Source of the DNA: Eunapius fragilis
Taxonomy: Eukaryota > Porifera > Demospongiae > Spongillida > Spongillidae
Direction of reading: 5' to 3'
Length of the DNA: 64,000 nucleotides
Assembly (NCBI GenBank): GCA_963681505.1
Contig: OY811976.1
Coordinates: 4,950,003 to 5,014,002, forward strand
Every line of letters starts with the position of its first letter. Within the stretch, counting starts at the first letter, position 1. Of the stretch, positions 45,412-56,387 are shown piece after piece. The position numbers and the translations under genes are program-made. The notes below the pieces were generated by a model that did not search any database, was not told the DNA's origin, and saw only the letters and a list, made by a program, of their open reading frames with translations.

Positions 45412-48400
45412 TTAATGGCCATTATCTCTGTATCTCAATGGTGGTTGTCGGTTTCTGGGAGGATTCCTTCTCAGTGGCTCTGGTGGTGCTAGATCAGGTA
45501 CAGCGTCTTGTAACGCAACATTGGGGTCATTTAGGACATCAGGGCCCTGTACTTCTATTATGTCATCCTCATGAACGACTTCCTGTTGTGTTGCATCTTG
45601 GTCCTGCTCCACATACGCAAAGCACTCCGCGCTGTTGGGCTTGGAGGAGCTTGCTTCACTGTTTGTGTGCGCTTGGATGGCAGGCAAATCAGGGTTGCTG
45701 TAGCACAGCTTCAGCCGATTTCTATGAACAATTTGGCACTTTGCTCCACCAATTATTTGTATTTTGTAATTTACAGAGCTCAGTTTGTCAACAACTGTAT
45801 AAGGTCCTCGCCATAGGGAGGCCAATTTTCTAGTTGTACCTGTTTTCACAGCTGGGACATACAACCACACTCTATCTCCTACTTGCAATTGACCTTCCCC
45901 AGTGCTTAGCTTATCAGCTTCTTGTTTTTGGCGTTGGTGAGCAACATCCAGGTGTTTACGTACCGAAGCGAATGCGGCTCGAAGTGACTGTTGCAATCTC
46001 TGGACATAACTTGGCATCTCCTTCTGTTCCTCACCTTGCCCCAACATCACATCGATTGGCAGTGTAGGTGAGCGACCAAACATAACCAGGAAGGGGGTGT
46101 ATCCTGTAGAATCATGGATAGCAGTACGATATGCAAATAATGCATTTTGTAAATGCTCATCCCAATCTCTTTGATGGTCAGCAATAACCTTTGCTAGCAT
46201 TGATTCAAGAGTACGATTGAACCGTTCTACCTGGCCATTTCCCTCTGGGTGGTATGCTGTGGTTTGTGTCCTATTAATGCCCAGTGTTGCACAAAGAGAT
46301 TTAATTACCTCACTCACAAGGTTGGCCCCCTGATCACTGTGTAGATACCGTGGTACCCCATAACGGCACACAATCTCATTCACCAACACTTTAGCTAGAG
46401 TGACACTGTCAGTTTTGGCCAAAGGAAAGGCTTCTACCCATTTGGTGAAAAGATCGGTCACTACCAGGATGTATTTATTTCCACAGGAAGAGGTAGGCAA
46501 GGGGCCCATAATATCCCATGACAGCTTTTCAAATGGATAGTTGCTCTTGATGGTACCGATAGGCGAATGCTGTTTAGGGACTGGATTGTTCCTCTTCTGA
46601 CAACGATCACACTGCTGTATAGCATTCTTTACATCAAGGTCACACCCAGGCCAGTAGAAACGCTCTCTCAGTTTTTCTAGAGTTTTGTGAATACCCAAAT
46701 GCCCTGACTTGTCATGCAACTGCTCAATGACAAGTGGCCGCAAGGTAACTGGTACTACTACTTGAGGGGGGTGGCTACCACCAATCAAGAGACGACACAA
46801 AACACCATCATTCATTAAGTACCTGTACTTCCCTCTCTTATCTGTCGACTCCCCATTTTTCAGCGCCTCGATGATCTGAGAAGTGTACACATCTCTGACC
46901 TGTTCTTGCCTTAGCTTCTCTGTGTCTTCAATGCAGGTTATTCCACACACCTCTCTCACCTTATCATCATGTAACTGGGACTGTGGTGGATCCTCCGTAC
47001 CTTGTGGTCTTCGTGACAGGCCATCAGCATTCCCATTATTTCTGCCTGGTCTGTACAGCACCTTCATATCAAACTGCTGCAGGAAAAGAAGCCATCTAGT
47101 TATACGTCCCCCTGTGTCCTTGAGACCCTGGAGAGAGGTTAGTGGGTTATGGTCAGTAAACAAGGTGAAGGTTCGGCCATACAGGTATGGGTAAAATTCT
47201 TTAACAGCTGCAACGACTGCTAAAGCTTCCCTCTCCACAGTTGAATAATTACGCTCAGCCTTATTCAACTGACGACTCCAGTAAGATATGACCCTCTCAA
47301 CACCATTGATTTTCTGACTAAGGACACCGCCTACTGCAAACTCTGAAGCATCAGTTGCTAGGATGAATGGTTGCTGAAAGCAAGGGTAGGCCAAAATTGG
47401 TGACATTGTGAGCTTTTGCTTCAACAGTGAAAATGCATCGTTGCATTCATTACTCCACTTGTAGCCTCCAGCTGTTTTTCGAGTGAGCTTGTGGAGGGGT
47501 TCAGCAATAGCAGAATAGCCTTCAATGAATCGCCGATAGTAGTTTGCTAAACCAAGGAAATGGCGCAGTTCTTTGATGTTGTGGGGAGCAGGATACATCG
47601 AGACAGCTCTCAATTTTTCTGGATCAGCTTGGACTCCTTGCTGGGAGACAATGTGCCCCAGGTAGCATATCTGGTTTTGAGCAAAATGGCACTTGCTAGG
47701 CTTAAGTCTAAGTCCTGCTGCAGCCAAATGTTCAAGAACAGTTTGTAACCGTTCCAAATGTTGCGGAAATGTGGCACTAAACACAATGATGTCATCTATG
47801 TATATCAAGCACTGTTCATATGTCAACCCAGCCAGAACACACTCCATAAGTCTTTGAAATGTTGCTGGGGCATTGGTGAGCCCAAAAGGCATTACGTTAA
47901 ACTCGTAGTGCCCACCCTGTGTTGAGAATGCAGTCTTCTCCTTGTCCAGATCTGCCATTTCAACTTGCCAATACCCCGATGCTAAGTCAAGAGTAGAGAA
48001 GAATCGAGATCCCGAAAGTGATTCCAGAGTGGCATCTATCCTTGGCAGTGGATAAGCATCCTTGTGTGTTACCGCATTAAGCTTCCTGTAATCAATACAG
48101 AACCTCCATTTCCCATCCTTTTTCTTTGCCATCACAACTGGAGATGACCATGGGCTGTTGCTCTTCTGAATCACACCTTGTTCCAGCATCTTTTGGATCT
48201 CCGTTCTCACTGTACTCTGAAGTGCATATGGAATTCTGTGTAGTGGTTGTCGGATCGGTGGCCCATCAGTCTTGATTGTGTGTTTCACTACTGAAGTCCG
48301 ACCAAGAGGACCTTTCTCTGTTGCAAATAGTGTGCGGAATTTCCATATGAGCTGTTTCAACTTTTCTTGCTGAGAATGGTCCAAGTTAGCCCCAGTCAGA

Positions 48401-49959
48401 TCGACATCTGGCATTGTGTCACTCTCTACCCCACTAGTATCATCTTTGTTCACAGTCATCACAATTGCACTAGAATTGAAACTAGCCACTGTAGTACCCG
48501 AATGCAAAGTAATCGATTCATGTCCCGTATTAATAACTTGCACAACTACCCCATTACATCGGTCGACTGTATTCAAGCTTCTTGCAATCAGTAATTTACC
48601 CTGACCCTTGTAATCGGGCTCCAGTAGCCCTTCTTGTCCTAAAATCACGCCAGGGTATTGGATTCTGCAACTAATTAGCCGTTTGGATCGCGCTGGTATT
48701 TGAGTAGTTTCGGGGACTGTGACTGTGGCTATGATCGGTGTAAGAGTTGTTGCTGGTGCTATTAACGGCAATGAACTACGCGTTGTGTTTAGCGACAGCG
48801 TATTCCTAACACAGTCAATTACTGCCCCATATTGCGTAAGGAAGTCCACCCCCAGCAAGCAGTCAACGGTAAGTTTTCGAACAACTACAAATGAGTGCGT
48901 ATTAACGAAATCACCAATGGTAATCGGAATATTAACACGGCCTACGACATCTAATGGACTGCCATTCGCTCCGACGGTGAGTAGCGTAGTCTTGTCAATT
49001 TCTGAACGACTGCTGGAAGGTAAAATGTCGAGAGTAACCACAGAGACCGCGGCGCCCGAGTCTACCAAAAAATCAATTGGTCTCTCCCCCAATAACCCGC
49101 GCACGCGAAGCGTAGTGTGATCTACTCCACATACCTTAACTGGGTCTTCCTCTTCTGAATCGCCGCGATAGGGTCCTTGACGGCGTGGTCGCTCCGAATT
49201 TCGGGGCTCACTAGTTGGGCAGTTGCTGCTGATGTGTCCCAGTTTATGGCACGTAAAGCACCGTCGGCGATCGCGACGTTGTGCCTCGTCCGTCTTTTTT
49301 CGCTCAGCCAAACCACTCTCCAAACTCTGCAAACGAATCAGCATCTCGCTCATCAGCTTTTGAAGCTCGCGCGGGTCTTCACATTTCTCTGCAGCTGGAG
49401 GCGTCGTTTTCGTACGAACCACTTGCACAGGTGTTTCGTGCTTCTCACTCCCTTGAAATGCAAGGGCGCGCTCGACGGCCAACGCCTCCTTCAGTGCATC
49501 CTCCGGTTTGTTCGGGGTCCCCTTTAGCAAGATGTGTCTGGTGATCTCCGGACGAAAACCGCCGAGGAACCCCTGCAGCAGAACGGCAGACTTTGTTGTA
49601 TCCTCGTTGGGGTAGGCCTCTTTAAACAACCTCGTTAGATCTATCTCGTAGTCCCTAACTGACTCGTAGGCGCCTTGCTTGCGCTCCGAGAACGCCTTAG
49701 CGGAGGTCAACGAGTCCCGCGTTATGCCTGCTCTGTCACTCAAAGCTTGTTTCAGCTTCGTCAGAGTTTCTTTCTCCTCCGCGCTGAGGGAAATGAATAT
49801 TTCCACCAGTTTCCCACGTAGTAGTGCAGGGAGCATAAGGAGCTTCTTCTCATCATCCCATTTACTGGCAGCCGCAACCAAATGGAACCTGGTCCAAGAA
49901 CGTTCAAAATCATCGGTAGTAATTTCCGGGAGAGGTAGGCTTGACGTCGAGGTTGCCAT
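45412..49959 (-). CDS. Gag-Pol polyprotein of Ty3/Gypsy (1515 aa)
   Basis: One open frame from ATG at 49959, just after the primer site. Order by residue: Gag about 1-230; CCHC knuckle CFTCHKLGHISSNC (about 234-247); aspartic protease DSG (300-302); reverse transcriptase about 590-790 with LDLASGYWQVEM and YIDD (720-723); RNase H from about 865 (LATDASEFAVGG, TDHNPL); H2C2 zinc-binding region (HLGIHK, CDRCQ, about 1082-1120); integrase with D1149, D1209 and E1245 (35 residues between the last two); and a GPY motif (WRGPYTVV, about 1384). Gag and Pol are fused without a frameshift. No env is present, and the acidic tail (about 1420-1515) has no known domain. All catalytic residues are present, so it could be active. 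Confidence 0.95.
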   Translation of the reverse strand: MATSTSSLPLPEITTDDFERSWTRFHLVAAASKWDDEKKLLMLPALLRGKLVEIFISLSAEEKETLTKLKQALSDRAGITRDSLTSAKAFSERKQGAYESVRDYEIDLTRLFKEAYPNEDTTKSAVLLQGFLGGFRPEITRHILLKGTPNKPEDALKEALAVERALAFQGSEKHETPVQVVRTKTTPPAAEKCEDPRELQKLMSEMLIRLQSLESGLAERKKTDEAQRRDRRRCFTCHKLGHISSNCPTSEPRNSERPRRQGPYRGDSEEEDPVKVCGVDHTTLRVRGLLGERPIDFLVDSGAAVSVVTLDILPSSSRSEIDKTTLLTVGANGSPLDVVGRVNIPITIGDFVNTHSFVVVRKLTVDCLLGVDFLTQYGAVIDCVRNTLSLNTTRSSLPLIAPATTLTPIIATVTVPETTQIPARSKRLISCRIQYPGVILGQEGLLEPDYKGQGKLLIARSLNTVDRCNGVVVQVINTGHESITLHSGTTVASFNSSAIVMTVNKDDTSGVESDTMPDVDLTGANLDHSQQEKLKQLIWKFRTLFATEKGPLGRTSVVKHTIKTDGPPIRQPLHRIPYALQSTVRTEIQKMLEQGVIQKSNSPWSSPVVMAKKKDGKWRFCIDYRKLNAVTHKDAYPLPRIDATLESLSGSRFFSTLDLASGYWQVEMADLDKEKTAFSTQGGHYEFNVMPFGLTNAPATFQRLMECVLAGLTYEQCLIYIDDIIVFSATFPQHLERLQTVLEHLAAAGLRLKPSKCHFAQNQICYLGHIVSQQGVQADPEKLRAVSMYPAPHNIKELRHFLGLANYYRRFIEGYSAIAEPLHKLTRKTAGGYKWSNECNDAFSLLKQKLTMSPILAYPCFQQPFILATDASEFAVGGVLSQKINGVERVISYWSRQLNKAERNYSTVEREALAVVAAVKEFYPYLYGRTFTLFTDHNPLTSLQGLKDTGGRITRWLLFLQQFDMKVLYRPGRNNGNADGLSRRPQGTEDPPQSQLHDDKVREVCGITCIEDTEKLRQEQVRDVYTSQIIEALKNGESTDKRGKYRYLMNDGVLCRLLIGGSHPPQVVVPVTLRPLVIEQLHDKSGHLGIHKTLEKLRERFYWPGCDLDVKNAIQQCDRCQKRNNPVPKQHSPIGTIKSNYPFEKLSWDIMGPLPTSSCGNKYILVVTDLFTKWVEAFPLAKTDSVTLAKVLVNEIVCRYGVPRYLHSDQGANLVSEVIKSLCATLGINRTQTTAYHPEGNGQVERFNRTLESMLAKVIADHQRDWDEHLQNALFAYRTAIHDSTGYTPFLVMFGRSPTLPIDVMLGQGEEQKEMPSYVQRLQQSLRAAFASVRKHLDVAHQRQKQEADKLSTGEGQLQVGDRVWLYVPAVKTGTTRKLASLWRGPYTVVDKLSSVNYKIQIIGGAKCQIVHRNRLKLCYSNPDLPAIQAHTNSEASSSKPNSAECFAYVEQDQDATQQEVVHEDDIIEVQGPDVLNDPNVALQDAVPDLAPPEPLRRNPPRNRQPPLRYRDNGH

Positions 49960-49966
49960 CCTATTT

Positions 49967-49980
49967 CACCGCTGCCACCA
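49967..49980 (-). promoter_or_regulatory. Primer binding site, tRNA-Leu type
   Basis: One base after the 5' LTR the minus strand reads TGGTGGCAGCGGTG. This is complementary to CACCGCTGCCACCA, which I recall as the 3' end (with CCA) of animal tRNA-Leu (AAG/UAG). Fourteen bases match. Confidence 0.7.
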
Positions 49981-49981
49981 A

Positions 49982-50153
49982 TGTAACAAGTATTGTATTA
50001 CCAGTAAAAGGGTCTTACACGAGACTGACTGACCCATACATAAAGACATACAGGGTATTATATAGTCTCAGAAAGTTCTAGAATGTTCTAGCAGGCTTCT
50101 TCTTGCATGACTGGCAATTAGCAGTAGATGTGTTAATAATGACCTCTGTTACA
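49982..50153 (-). repeat. 5' LTR of the intact Gypsy element
   Basis: 172 bp. On the minus strand it begins TGTAACAGAGG and ends ACTTGTTACA. A TATATAA-like block (ctatataatac, about 50060) may be its promoter. Confidence 0.9.
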
Positions 50154-50559
50154 GTAGGCTTGCCGAGCCTCACGCATTTACTCGGCCGACATTTTATAGA
50201 GGGGTGGATCAGGAATAAGGGCAACCCGCTATACGCGGCGCGCTTCAGCCCGATACAAAACGCGTGAGGGGTGAGGGGGATTCTGTCCGCTTCGAATTCT
50301 GGGCAACTAACAAAGAAGACCCTACTGCAGGCTGTAAACTTATTTACTACAACAGGCAACTCTCTATAGTGAACACAATGGCAGACAGCTGTGTAGTAGT
50401 AGTACGTATAGTTATTCTTTGCAGATCACCTGAACACCTTATCTGAACCTTATAACTAATTCCTGTACATGCTTATTTTTCTAGATGAAGACATGCCTGG
50501 GCATTCAATATAAACTTTACCATTTTATTTACTACAACAGGCATCTCTTTATAGTGAAC
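50154..50559. other. Loop of the older inverted repeat, right of the Gypsy insertion
   Basis: Contains a direct repeat of ttatttactacaacaggca (about 50340 and 50525) followed by similar ctatagtgaac blocks, about 185 bp apart. The cgcttcagcccgatacaaaa block near 50248 recurs near 55823. No gene. Confidence 0.4.
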
Positions 50560-50952
50560 CGTGGGTGTGGCTGGTTATCGATGAGCTTGAATATTCATCC
50601 ATACAATGGCGCGAATCGAGCGGGAAAGTTGTACTTAATTTGCACAGCTGTACTCCGTAACGAATAAAGTAAAAATTAACGAACAGGGCAGATCAATAGG
50701 TACAGGATCCCTCTACGTATAAACCAAATTTGAAGTGAATTGAATTTTTCTGCAGGAAGATATTGCGGGTCTAAACCCCAAGGGGTATCGGACGTTGTAA
50801 CCCTGGCACCAAGCTAATGCAAGACTCCAAAATCTATTTTACCATAGAGAAATGGTGTAGTATGAAGTGCTGAAAATAGGAAGTGTATAGTGTTAACCGT
50901 CGGGAGGTTATGGCGATTTAAACGTAATGCAATTTTATTGCATCATTGCATC
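50560..50952 (-). repeat. Right arm of the inverted repeat (partner 44313-44709)
   Basis: Inverse complement of 44357-44709 with scattered mismatches. It lacks the TATGGGG terminus found on the left, so this end is truncated. Confidence 0.8.
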
Positions 50953-51594
50953 GGAACTGTTGCCGTGACTTTAGGCATAACTTGAAGCGTCAATTCAGAG
51001 CTTTTGCCATTGTGTTGCATGCATGTTAACCAAAGTCAGCAAACAGCCAAGAGTGCGGAATTGATCAAATTCGAGAGACAACAATCTATTTCGCTTAGGC
51101 GCCGTAAGTCGCATTATCGAACACAACAACTATTTAATGTTCATATACTAAATGATATAAGTGGGCGCTAATTAGAAGGGGAGGATGCGGAAACTTTCGG
51201 CGATTCAAAGCATTCTTAGCTCTATGAATAGTTGAACATTATTCTAAGTGCAGAGTTCCAGAGCCTGCATCGGAACCGTTGCCGTGACTTTAGGCATGAC
51301 GAAGTGCATGCGGCTAACCAAAGTCAGCGAACTGGTGTTTTTAATTGGCTTACTGGGAAAATATATCCCCGGCAAAATGTTATATAATGCCCGTAGATCC
51401 CATACACAGCGGTATGCATAACTATGATATTTCGCATATCGTAAATTATCCGCTTGCCCCCATCGAAGTAGTATTTTAACCTATGGCCGCTAGTGCTTAT
51501 CTGTTCTGTAGAATCTTTATTGACAGAGGAGAGGGAGAGGCAGAATTACAACTTAGCACCAATTTGCATTATATCATGCACTTACAACATTCGG
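50953..51594. repeat. Partial ~320-bp tandem duplication
   Basis: gcatcggaactgttgccgtg (50947) and gcatcggaaccgttgccgtg (51267) are followed by related 'actttaggcat' and 'accaaagtcagc' blocks. No coding signal. Confidence 0.5.
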
Positions 51595-51960
51595 GTAACC
51601 GGGGGTAGCATGACTTTATTTCCGCAAGTTTATAGCCACACATTAGGGAGATAAAATTCACCACTCCATACGATATATCGCCTGCATGATAGTGCAGTTT
51701 ATGTGTTGGTTCCTTTGTCACAGCGTCTAATAAGTATGCCTCAACAATTAAAATTGTGATACTTTTTAGCGAGATTATTTGTTAAAAGTATAATAATTGT
51801 CACGATATTATACTCATATTGCGATATAGGCGATATCGGCAAAAGACGGCGTAATGTTTCGGCTATATAAAACATTGGTTAGCTCTATTAATATTTGAAA
51901 GCATTCCAAGGGCAAAGTTCTAGAGCCTGCATGGGAAGTTACCCTGACAGCGAATTATTT
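51595..51960 (+). repeat. Dispersed repeat, copy A (copy B at 62246-62580)
   Basis: Shared blocks: cacattagggagataaaatt, ccactccatacgatatatcg, gcctgcatgat, aaaagacggcgtaa, ggttagctctattaat and aaagttctagagcctgcat. A degenerate piece of the same start is near 39680-39790. Confidence 0.75.
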
Positions 51961-54516
51961 ACAAATGAACAATGATGATAATACATGCAAGAATGTCGCT
52001 TTGCTTGAAATGATCTCCTTGTTTGTACGTGACGTAAAACCCTCAATCGCAGCATGTATTCATAATGAATTTTAATATATGAATTCAGTGTATTATTAAT
52101 AGGCAAAATGGATTGCGCTTACGATATTTTCCCTTTATTTTATAAGATCTTTCATCATCTAACATTATCATGAACACATCGGTTATACATGCATTATGCC
52201 TATCTCATTAATTGAACGAAGCGTTCTGATAGTACGTCATGGCATTCCAATGAATGATCATGATTTTATTTATATATATCAACACCATGATATTAAATGG
52301 ATCAGGGTATAGGCTCCAAGAAATGATCTGGATTCAGTCGGTTATTTGAAATCATTAATAGGCATTAGAATTGAGGTAATACAAATAATATGCCTATTTA
52401 ACATCGTTTTGTAGTTTTTTAAAATCATGATCCTAATGTCCATCACGTTTGCCAAGGATAACCACGGTCATGTTCTTGACATGGTTCTTGAAAATACATT
52501 CTAATAATTAAAACTGAGTGTCTTATTCAGTGTGAAATTCCAAGTTCCTGATACAGGTACCCTATATTTGTGGCCGCATAACGAGGATCCTCTTTCTGAC
52601 AGTAAATCATTTGTAGACTGACTCCACGTCCCACCGTAGTAGTTGTTTTTCTCTAGAAACTAAGGTTCTTTCACTCCTGCACAGCACTGCATGCTTTAAA
52701 AGGATATGCTTTCCATGGATTAGCGGTTAATGTACATGAAATGATAAATATGGTTATTGGTAATTATCCAAATCAGATCTCAAATACAATGTATCTTATT
52801 TCATTTCAGAACCAGGTATGGTGCCAATTGCACATTAAGGTTCTGCAATGAAATTATATAACCTAAATTTTAAAACGGCGATAATTTTTATTTCAACAGA
52901 TGTTGACGCTGATAATAGTTATTAACAGCCGATCTCAAAAGTTCTGTAGTAATAGATGCATTATGCAAGCTTGAACAAATATTCACGATTGTAAGGCACG
53001 TCGTTTCAATAGATTTATTGGATAGAAATCTCAATCATTGAATCCTGGAAGATGTTATATTTAGCGTGCGTATCATTATGTACAGTCGATATCAAATGAA
53101 GTGTTAAAAATACATGCAAGCATGTAGTTTTGTTTGAAATAAGCTACTTGGGATGTATATGGTCTTTAACCATGCGAAGTATAATCATAGTATATATATA
53201 TATACAGTAAGATGTTTTCATCAATGATTTCAGTGTTAATATTAATATTGGCAAAAGTCTGACGATAGGTTCCCCCAATATATTCTTTAATATGCTTTTT
53301 CATCACAAGCACATCAAGAGTCGTCATTTTGTTAATTGAATTTAGCGTTGTGATAGCACGTTATGGCATTCAAATTACCATGGTTCCATTCATACAACAC
53401 ATTACTATCAACGATATTACATGGTTCAGTGCTGATTATTGTGATACATTAACAGCCTAATTCATTGAACGGTATCTATTTTTGCAATGTGCTTTTCTCA
53501 TATAAGTACGCTTTGTGTACAATGCATAACTGTTCTTCCATAATTTATTAATCTAATATTGTTCTCCATTAATTATTCCGGTTTCAGTTGGTGATTTGTA
53601 ATTATTTATTAACAGCCTATCGCAGCAGGTGACATTAATACATGAATGTACCGTACCTACCACGTTGAACTAAAAATCAAAAATGTGGTAGCTATTTTAA
53701 TTCATCATGTTCCCCGACGGTAATCACAGTCCCAATAATCATATTCTTGAAAAATGGTTTATGAAAATACATTGCAATGATTAAAACTGATAGTGTTTTA
53801 TTCAAAGTGTGATATTCCATGTTCCTGATCCATAGGGATTGTCATTGTGGCCGCATACCCTGCCTTACAGACACAAGGCCACTTGTAGAGACCGACAGTG
53901 CGTCGTCACACAATGGTGCTATCATCCATTTTTCTTTCCAAAAAAGTAGTGATACTTTTATCCTACTCCAGGAGTCCTGCACTGCACGCATGCATGAAAT
54001 GAATGAAATTATGATCATTTACAGTGAAATGCCTAATATATAGTCAAATTGCTTAGTTCAATACTACATAAGCTCAATGCTTGTATTAGTCAATCTCTTT
54101 TAGCGTTGCGGTTTTTTAACTACTTATAGCAACGTCAAACCGTATAAAATCTGTCAATCTTACAGGTTTAGATCTTTATGATAATGATTAATGGTCGATG
54201 TTTAATCAGAAATGCACAATTCATCTCACATCTCACATTAGATGATCGACATCATTACAGAATATCCATGTACATACCCGATGCTTAGTACAATATAATA
54301 CGTTTTACAATGTGAGTGTACATAGTGCACTCCTTAGCACAGCATTAATCATTTAGGTTCAATGAATCAATATGGTATTAACAAATCTCACAATAGGAAT
54401 ATATGCTGTCTCTTTCTCATTGAGTAAAGCATAGACAACGTACATCAATGCATGTGTTGTCAGGCCGGTGATGGCATCTATGAATTATAATGGCCCTTAG
54501 TTTTTATAGACATGTC
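51961..54516. repeat. Degenerate repeat region, related to 59000-60270 in inverse orientation
   Basis: Blocks such as attaaaactgagtgtcttattcagtgtg...ttcctgatac (52505-52560) recur at 53780-53830, and in inverse complement at 59690-59740. cgttctgatagtacgtcatgg (52221) recurs as cgttgtgatagcacgttatgg (53344). No host gene found. Confidence 0.5.
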
Positions 54517-55050
54517 TATATGGGGCAGTGCAAGAGAAAACTGGGCTTATGTGATTTTTAACATTTCTTCAATTCATCTTGCAGTATCTTTGCGACCTTT
54601 AAAGCTCTGTCCTTCAAACTTACTACAAATATTACCGGACCATTTTACTACTGCATTTTGTTGTCGAATGTTTTTTATTTACTCCCTGGGGGGTCCTCAT
54701 GATTAAACAACCAGAACAGTTAGATTTCAATGGATCTCGATGAAAGAATGCCTTTTCGCGTTCAAATTTGCAACACATTTACAACACTGCACCCGCTATT
54801 TTTTCCGCCTTTTCGTTTGAGATGTGATGAGCGGTTACAAAGCAGCGGCGTTTGAAAGTTGTCGTTCATTTGTCTTAGGATTGCTCCGCCATTGTGCCGT
54901 CATTGCTATTTTAACCCCGTGACTACGAGACACTGCCCATCAAGTGCCCCACCCTCCCTCGAATAGATAGCCCAGGCCATCCGGAGGTGGACCTGACATT
55001 TTGCAAGTTGCTTGTCACGTGAGTATCACTTGGTTCACCGGTCTGCGTTT

Positions 55051-55399
55051 CCCACAGGAAAAAGTTTCAAAATCCCAGCCTTGGGTTTTTAAAAGCCATC
55101 CTGGAATTGAGCGTCTAGTATGGGAATATCGCAAAAACCATCCTGGGATTTGGCGTCCAGGGTGGGTATAGCTTAAAAACAATACTGGGTTTGTCGAACA
55201 AAAACCATGTTGAAGGAATGAATAAAAATGAGCTCAACACGGTATTTGTTCGACAAACCCAGCATGGTTTTTAAGCTATACCCACCCTGGACGCCAAATC
55301 CCAGGATGGTTTTTGCGATATTCCCATGCTAGACGCTCAATTCCAGGATGACTTCTTGTTTAAAAACAAAAAAACCCAAGGCTGGGATTTTCCCTGTGT
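55051..55399. repeat. Foldback insert in the left arm
   Basis: Arms of about 130 bp (55070-55205 and 55240-55393): blocks atcccagccttgggttttt, ccatcctgggatttggcg, gggtgggtatagctt and tgggtttgtcgaacaaa are each inverted on the other side. The right arm of the giant repeat lacks it and shows the joined site (gtctgcgtctccttcagttgcg, read on the minus strand near 58400). Confidence 0.75.
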
Positions 55400-55697
55400 C
55401 CATCAGTTGCGTAAACGAGTTGGGAGTCGCGTGGCGACATGAAAGCCTTGAATTGATCGAGCTACGTGATCCAAAGGCTAAGATAACGTGCGTAAGCTCA
55501 AACCCTTTTGCAATCACGTATTGTAGTTGAGCTTGTATGTTTTTTCATTTCTACGAGGGTGATTCGTTTTTTTTTTTTTTTTTTTTTTTTCTCGGACACA
55601 GGCCACACGTGCTGTCGCTCGTGTATTTGTGACTGAGATATAATCGCTACACGTCATCCTACTTAAACTGACCGGTGCAGCGTTTGTGTTTACTGCA

Positions 55698-55963
55698 ACT
55701 GCAGGGGCCGATACAGAACTTTCCAAAAGGGGGGGTTGAGACCCACGATACCAAAAGCAGGGTGTCACTGTGTGTGTGTGGGGGGGGTGGGGTGGTGGGG
55801 GGTGTCACCGTGTGTACTGTCCGCTTCAGGCCCGATACAAAAAGCGGGGGGGGGGGGGGCTGCTTAGAAGAAGAGGGGGAGGTACCTTATATGAAAGGGG
55901 GATGAAAGGGGGGGTTGCAACCCCCAACCCCCCCCCCCCCCCCACCCCTGTATCCACCTCTGT
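55698..55963. mobile_element. G-rich MITE with hAT-like ends inserted in the left arm
   Basis: It starts CAGGGGCCGATACAGAA and ends tgtatccacctctg, an imperfect inverse. tgcaactg precedes it and tgcaatgt follows, compatible with a decayed 8-bp target duplication; the uninterrupted site (ctgcaatgtatac) is in the right arm. It contains G runs and no gene. Confidence 0.6.
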
Positions 55964-56387
55964 GCAATGTATACATGAAAACGATTTGGAATGGTACGTT
56001 ACCCTAGTAGTGTACACCCATGCCAGTTATAATCCGGTATTATGGAGACTGTTGCCTCTGAGCAGCAAAGTGATGAACAATCCGTTTACACCACTGATCA
56101 GTGATGGCATTATATACACTATGCCAGTATTATATGGCCACAATGGTGCTGTTGACAATACTCAGACCCCCAAAATTTATGCCTTCAACACATTGGAAAT
56201 CTTGTACACACAATTGTCTGTATGATGTGTGTACATTGACTACGTAGTTCGTCACTACAAGTCACACACAAAATAACTGTGCAGACACACTCCCACACAA
56301 AAAATATCACAGTTCTTGGGGCTTGCTTGCATTCAGACTTCATACCACTCGGGTATACTTGCTCCTATTAGATGCACTTGTATGTGT

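Larger units (their letters stand above)
45205..50153 (-). mobile_element. Intact Ty3/Gypsy LTR retrotransposon
   Basis: 4949 bp, minus orientation. LTRs at 45205-45376 and 49982-50153 (172 bp each) look identical base for base, and GTAG flanks both ends (45201-45204 and 50154-50157). A primer site, a polypurine tract and one uninterrupted 1515-codon gag-pol frame are all present. This is the youngest-looking and only apparently complete retrotransposon in the window. It inserted into the loop of the inverted repeat 44313-50952. Confidence 0.95.

Noticed and set aside
45396..49544. Many plus-strand open frames
   Set aside because: They are antisense shadows of the 1515-codon Gag-Pol frame.
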